Below are positions 13,837-14,850 of a stretch of 14,850 nt of DNA, piece by piece; position 1 is the first letter of the stretch; each line of letters opens with the position of its first letter. The notes beneath the pieces were generated by a model that made no database searches, was not told where the DNA came from, and saw only the letters and a program-made list of their open reading frames with translations. The stretch is from the NCBI GenBank assembly GCA_028867235.1, contig JAGWGS010000012.1, positions 1-14,850 of the forward strand. The letters run 5' to 3'. Position numbers and translations under genes: made by a program. Origin of the DNA: Nitrososphaerota archaeon. GTDB lineage: Archaea; Thermoproteota; Nitrososphaeria; Nitrososphaerales; Nitrosopumilaceae.

Positions 13837-14802
13837 TTGAAAGTCTTAGTTACACGTAAAATTCACGATTTTGCTCTAAAAGAACTTGAAAAAAAATACA
13901 ACGTAGAAGTACATACTGGAAAGATTCCGATGCCAAAGAAACTACTAGTATCAAAGATACGAGACAAAGATGGCCTTCTTTGTTACCCTTATGACATGAT
14001 AGATTCAGAGGTCATAAATGCAGGAAAGAGACTCAAAGCAATCTCCACATATAGTGTGGGCTATGACCACATTGATGTAAAAACCGCATTGAAAAGAGGT
14101 ATCACAATAGGATACACACCAGAAGTGTTGACTCGTGCCACTGCAGATCTTACAATGGCTCTAATGTTATCATTGTTTAGAAGAATACCAGAAGGAGATA
14201 AACTAATTCGCAACAACAAATGGAAGACAATATTTGGTCCATACGAGTTTCTCGGGACCGATCTGTATCAAAAAACTCTTGGCATATTTGGAATGGGTCG
14301 AATAGGAAAGGCAGTAGCAAAAAGAGTAATAGGTTTTGAGATGAATATAATATATCACAATAGAACTCGGTTGTCAGAAAAGGAGGAAAAGAAATTAAAA
14401 GTAACATATGTATCACCTGATGAGCTTTTTAGAACTAGTGACATAGTTAGCATACATTCTCCTTACACATCAGAAACAGACAAAGTTGTGAACCTAAAAT
14501 TGCTCAAGAAGATGAAAAGTACTGCATTTATCATCAACACTGCAAGAGGCAAAATAATAGATGAAGCAGATCTTGTGACAGCATTGAAAAGAAAAATAAT
14601 TGCAGGTGCAGCTCTTGATGTATTTCAAAAAGAACCTGCAGATACTAAAAATCCAATAACAAGACTTGATAATGTAATACTAATGCCACATAGTGGCAGT
14701 GCAACAGTAGAAACAAGAAAACAGATGGCTGAAATTGCAATTAAAAATTTAATGTATGCACTTTCAGGTAAAAAGCCAATTTATCAGGTACAAGGAAATT
14801 AA
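13837..14802 (+). CDS. D-isomer-specific 2-hydroxyacid dehydrogenase (glyoxylate/hydroxypyruvate reductase type)
   Basis: This 321-residue enzyme should reduce a 2-oxoacid such as glyoxylate or hydroxypyruvate to the D-hydroxyacid, or run in reverse. The Rossmann motif is GIFGMGRIG (149-157). The catalytic set of the family is present: Arg237 in NTARGK, Glu266 in FQKEP and His285 in MPHSGSAT. After the second strand of the nucleotide fold the sequence is IIYHNRTR (171-178), with Arg rather than the Asp typical of NAD enzymes, so NADP(H) is likely preferred. The length fits the GyaR group. No ACT domain is present, so it is not a 3-phosphoglycerate dehydrogenase of the long type. Start is TTG at 13837; the ATG at 13833 is in another frame with an early stop. 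Confidence 0.9.
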   Translation: MKVLVTRKIHDFALKELEKKYNVEVHTGKIPMPKKLLVSKIRDKDGLLCYPYDMIDSEVINAGKRLKAISTYSVGYDHIDVKTALKRGITIGYTPEVLTRATADLTMALMLSLFRRIPEGDKLIRNNKWKTIFGPYEFLGTDLYQKTLGIFGMGRIGKAVAKRVIGFEMNIIYHNRTRLSEKEEKKLKVTYVSPDELFRTSDIVSIHSPYTSETDKVVNLKLLKKMKSTAFIINTARGKIIDEADLVTALKRKIIAGAALDVFQKEPADTKNPITRLDNVILMPHSGSATVETRKQMAEIAIKNLMYALSGKKPIYQVQGN

Positions 14803-14815
14803 CAGTAAAAAGCTG

Positions 14816-14850
14816 TTATAGCTGAATTAATTCATCTGGGTCTACTTTGA
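14816..14850 (-). CDS. Possible C-terminal tail of a convergent gene, cut by window edge
   Basis: On the minus strand one frame is open from the window edge to a TAA at 14816-14818 and reads KVDPDELIQL before the stop, an ordinary protein-like end. The other two minus frames stop within these bases. A gene ending 13 bases from the stop of the dehydrogenase would match the two other very tight convergent pairs in this window. Ten codons are too few to be sure. Confidence 0.35.
   Translation of the reverse strand, partial: KVDPDELIQL

Noticed and set aside
13833..13857. ATG start just before the hydroxyacid dehydrogenase
   Set aside because: It is in a different frame and reaches a stop after eight codons; the TTG at 13837 begins the conserved protein.
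14801..14817. Small hairpin AACAG-taaaaag-CTGTT after the dehydrogenase gene
   Set aside because: Five base pairs in AT-rich DNA, and without a following T run, are too weak to call a terminator.
1..14850. Defence system, CRISPR array, insertion sequence, prophage or tRNA/rRNA gene
   Set aside because: No repeat-spacer arrays, transposase or integrase motifs, cloverleaf-type sequences or rRNA stretches were seen; nearly all bases are covered by recognisable housekeeping or metabolic genes.

Overview
The window looks like a core-genome segment of an ammonia-oxidising-type thaumarchaeon (Nitrososphaerota). The DNA is AT-rich and gene-dense. It carries archaeal information-processing genes (exosome Rrp4/Rrp41, SBDS, RNA polymerase subunit Rpo3/D, ribosomal proteins L18e, L13 and S9). 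It also carries a coenzyme F420 ligase and a two-subunit archaeal 2-oxoacid:ferredoxin oxidoreductase. Many genes start with TTG or ATG about 25-27 bases after a TATA-like element, as expected for leaderless archaeal transcripts. The lineage call is inferred from gene content and style; no rRNA or marker search was possible.

Layout. 1-1569 (minus): SBDS, rrp4 and rrp41 in an overlapping operon; rrp41 runs off the left edge. 1640-4308 (plus, divergent from SBDS): rpo3, rpl18e, rpl13, rps9, then a sugar-nucleotidyltransferase gene tightly coupled to the ribosomal genes. 4305-8177 (minus): four aconitase-family genes forming two complete large/small pairs, first (rightmost) an archaeal-type pair and then a bacterial-type leuC-leuD pair. 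8250-10176 (plus): cofE and two unrecognised genes, one coding for a tail-anchored membrane protein. 10169-13733 (minus): a small unrecognised gene, the beta and fused gamma-alpha subunits of 2-oxoacid:ferredoxin oxidoreductase, and a 44-residue protein with eight cysteines. 13837-14802 (plus): a D-2-hydroxyacid dehydrogenase of the glyoxylate reductase type. The last 35 bases may be the tail of a convergent gene.

How the genes fit together. The left third is RNA and ribosome machinery: ribosome maturation, RNA degradation, transcription and ribosomal proteins, arranged around one divergent promoter region. The middle is amino-acid biosynthesis: two isomerases of the 3-isopropylmalate/homoaconitate type, probably one for leucine and one for another 2-oxoacid elongation pathway such as lysine via alpha-aminoadipate. 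The right third is redox and central carbon metabolism: F420 maturation, CoA-dependent 2-oxoacid oxidation or synthesis with ferredoxin, and 2-hydroxyacid/2-oxoacid interconversion.

No mobile element, CRISPR array, defence island, rRNA or tRNA is visible, and no stretch longer than about 135 bases lacks a gene. The most notable points are the paired isomerases with unusual active-site motifs in the archaeal pair, the eight-cysteine mini-protein, an imperfectly explained set of inverted repeats next to metabolic genes, and three uncharacterised small proteins.
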